DNA of 64,000 bases from Mesorhizobium loti. GTDB taxonomy: Bacteria > Pseudomonadota > Alphaproteobacteria > Rhizobiales > Rhizobiaceae. The notes below the pieces were generated by a model that was not told the origin of the DNA, did no database searches, and saw nothing but the letters and a program-made list of their open reading frames with translations. The DNA is taken from NCBI RefSeq assembly GCF_013170705.1, contig NZ_CP033334.1, positions 806,001-870,000 of the forward strand, in the 5' to 3' direction. A program made the position numbers and the translations under genes. Of the stretch, positions 63,363 to 64,000 are shown piece after piece (the stretch's first letter is position 1; each line of letters begins with the position of its first letter).

Positions 63363-63426
63363 CGCCAAACCATCACCGCTGAGGCAACCAAGATCGCCGG
63401 TACCTTTGCCGTTAGTATGGTCTTCA

Positions 63427-63491
63427 GCAAGCATAGACAAGACCCAATGCTTGCAATCGAACAGCAAGCATGTTATCTGCCTCATGCTTGC
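63427..63491. promoter_or_regulatory. Two tandem palindromes before the P63C gene
   Basis: GCAAGCAT-N12-ATGCTTGC occurs twice, at 63427-63454 and 63464-63491, with a 37-bp period; all 8-base arms are perfect. They end 14 bp before the P63C ATG, so they overlap the promoter or ribosome-site region. The next GAGGAAG ribosome site follows immediately. Confidence 0.65.
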
Positions 63492-63505
63492 AACGAGGAA
63501 GTGTC

Positions 63506-64000
63506 ATGTCTGAACAAACTCCCCAGAGCCGTGGTGGCGAAGCGCGCGCTGAGAAACTGACCGCCGAGCAAAAGAGCGAGATCGCCCGCCAAGGTGCAAA
63601 GACGCGGTGGGAGGTTGATCGCACCCTGCCGAAGGCAACGCACGCCGGAAAGCTCGTAATCGGCAACAGCGAAATCCCGTGTGCGGTCCTACCCGACGGC
63701 ACGAGGCTCCTGACGCAGGAAGGCTTTCTGGGCGCGCTGGGCCGGTCGACAAAGCCGAAGGGTCGCTCGCAGCAGCCCTCAGAGGACTTGCCGCCGTTCC
63801 TTGCCACAGTGAGCCTTTCGTCCCTGATCACAGACGACATTCGCGCTGCAACTGTGCCAATCGTCTTTCGGACACCCACGGGAGGCAAGGCTCTGGGGTA
63901 CAGGGCAGAACTACTGCCCAAGGTCTGTGATCTCTTCCTTGAAGCTCGCCGGCTAAACCTTCTAACCGCTCAGCAGCAGCAGATCGCCGACAAGTGCGAA
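63506..64000 (+). CDS. P63C domain protein, 3' end beyond the window
   Basis: The first 165 codons are visible. The N-terminus is Gln/Arg/Lys-rich (MSEQTPQSRGGEARAEKLTAEQKSE), followed by ATHAGKLVIGNSEIPCAVLPDGTRLLTQEGFLGALGRS (~48) and FLATVSLSSLITDDIRAATVPIVFRTPTGGKALGYRAELLPKVCDLFLEARR, which matches the opening of P63C-domain proteins found on phages and mobile elements; function unknown. ATG 63506 has GAGGAAG upstream and an unusual double palindrome further up. Confidence 0.8.
   Translation, partial: MSEQTPQSRGGEARAEKLTAEQKSEIARQGAKTRWEVDRTLPKATHAGKLVIGNSEIPCAVLPDGTRLLTQEGFLGALGRSTKPKGRSQQPSEDLPPFLATVSLSSLITDDIRAATVPIVFRTPTGGKALGYRAELLPKVCDLFLEARRLNLLTAQQQQIADKCE

Larger units (their letters stand above)
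53066..64000. mobile_element. Genomic island inserted in comM (right end not in window)
   Basis: From the comM break to the window end, gene content switches to restriction-modification, DGQHR, nuclease, serine recombinase and hypothetical genes with weaker GC bias and short runs of opposing operons. The comM 3' half does not reappear before 64000. The small serine recombinase at 60744 may or may not be the integrating enzyme; a further integrase or transposase module could lie beyond the window. Confidence 0.8.

Noticed and set aside
63424..63921. Minus-strand frame opposite the P63C gene
   Set aside because: It is antisense to a frame with family similarity, ribosome site and operator-like upstream repeats.

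Overview
The window looks like a chromosome segment of a Mesorhizobium-like alphaproteobacterium (order Hyphomicrobiales). The reasons are its high GC content, the rhizobial type of PmtA, a malonyl-CoA synthetase with a GntR/FCD regulator, De Ley-Doudoroff galactose-type genes, rhizobial-style palindromic intergenic repeats, and ABC-sugar operons of the rhizobial kind. No rRNA, tRNA or CRISPR array was seen.

Positions 1-53065 are ordinary core and catabolic genome. In order: the 5' part of a hydantoinase A gene, ferredoxin-NADP reductase, and a eukaryote-type deoxyribose-phosphate aldolase next to an ALDH16-like double-domain aldehyde dehydrogenase. An SDR plus FAH-family pair follows. Then comes an amino-sugar block. 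Its minus-strand arm is an ABC importer (binding protein, two permeases, a Gfo/Idh/MocA oxidoreductase, ATPase) and murQ. Its plus-strand arm is a translationally coupled operon of sugar kinase, GntR/HutC regulator, SIS deaminase and nagA, followed by an FAD oxidase. The two arms diverge across a 198-bp region holding 11-bp-phased TGGTATT repeats. After this are a YddA/SbmA-type ABC transporter, matB with its regulator, rpe, two large secreted proteins sharing a domain, and dnaK-dnaJ behind an RpoH-type promoter. Next are pmtA, an FMN reductase, pyrF, an ArsR/AHSA1 pair with a clear operator, a GFA enzyme, LtrA, an ATP-grasp protein, and a four-gene overlapping operon for galactose/galactonate-type sugar acid breakdown. 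The core ends with a GGDEF-EAL protein, a GtrA/GtrB/membrane glycosyltransferase locus, gshB, and the 5' part of comM (yifB).

At about 53066 comM stops matching its family just before the Walker A loop and the sequence changes character. The rest of the window (about 11 kb, right end not seen) is a genomic island. It carries a DGQHR (DndB-like) protein, an Eco29kI-type restriction-modification operon with a Vsr mismatch endonuclease, a ParB/Srx-like protein coupled to a Cys/His-cluster protein, and a membrane-anchored nuclease of the staphylococcal nuclease fold. It also carries an HNH endonuclease overlapping a small serine recombinase with a repeat-rich upstream region, two unknown proteins, a frameshifted DUF982 gene, and the start of a P63C-domain gene preceded by two tandem palindromes. 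The island reads as a defence and mobility cassette inserted in comM.
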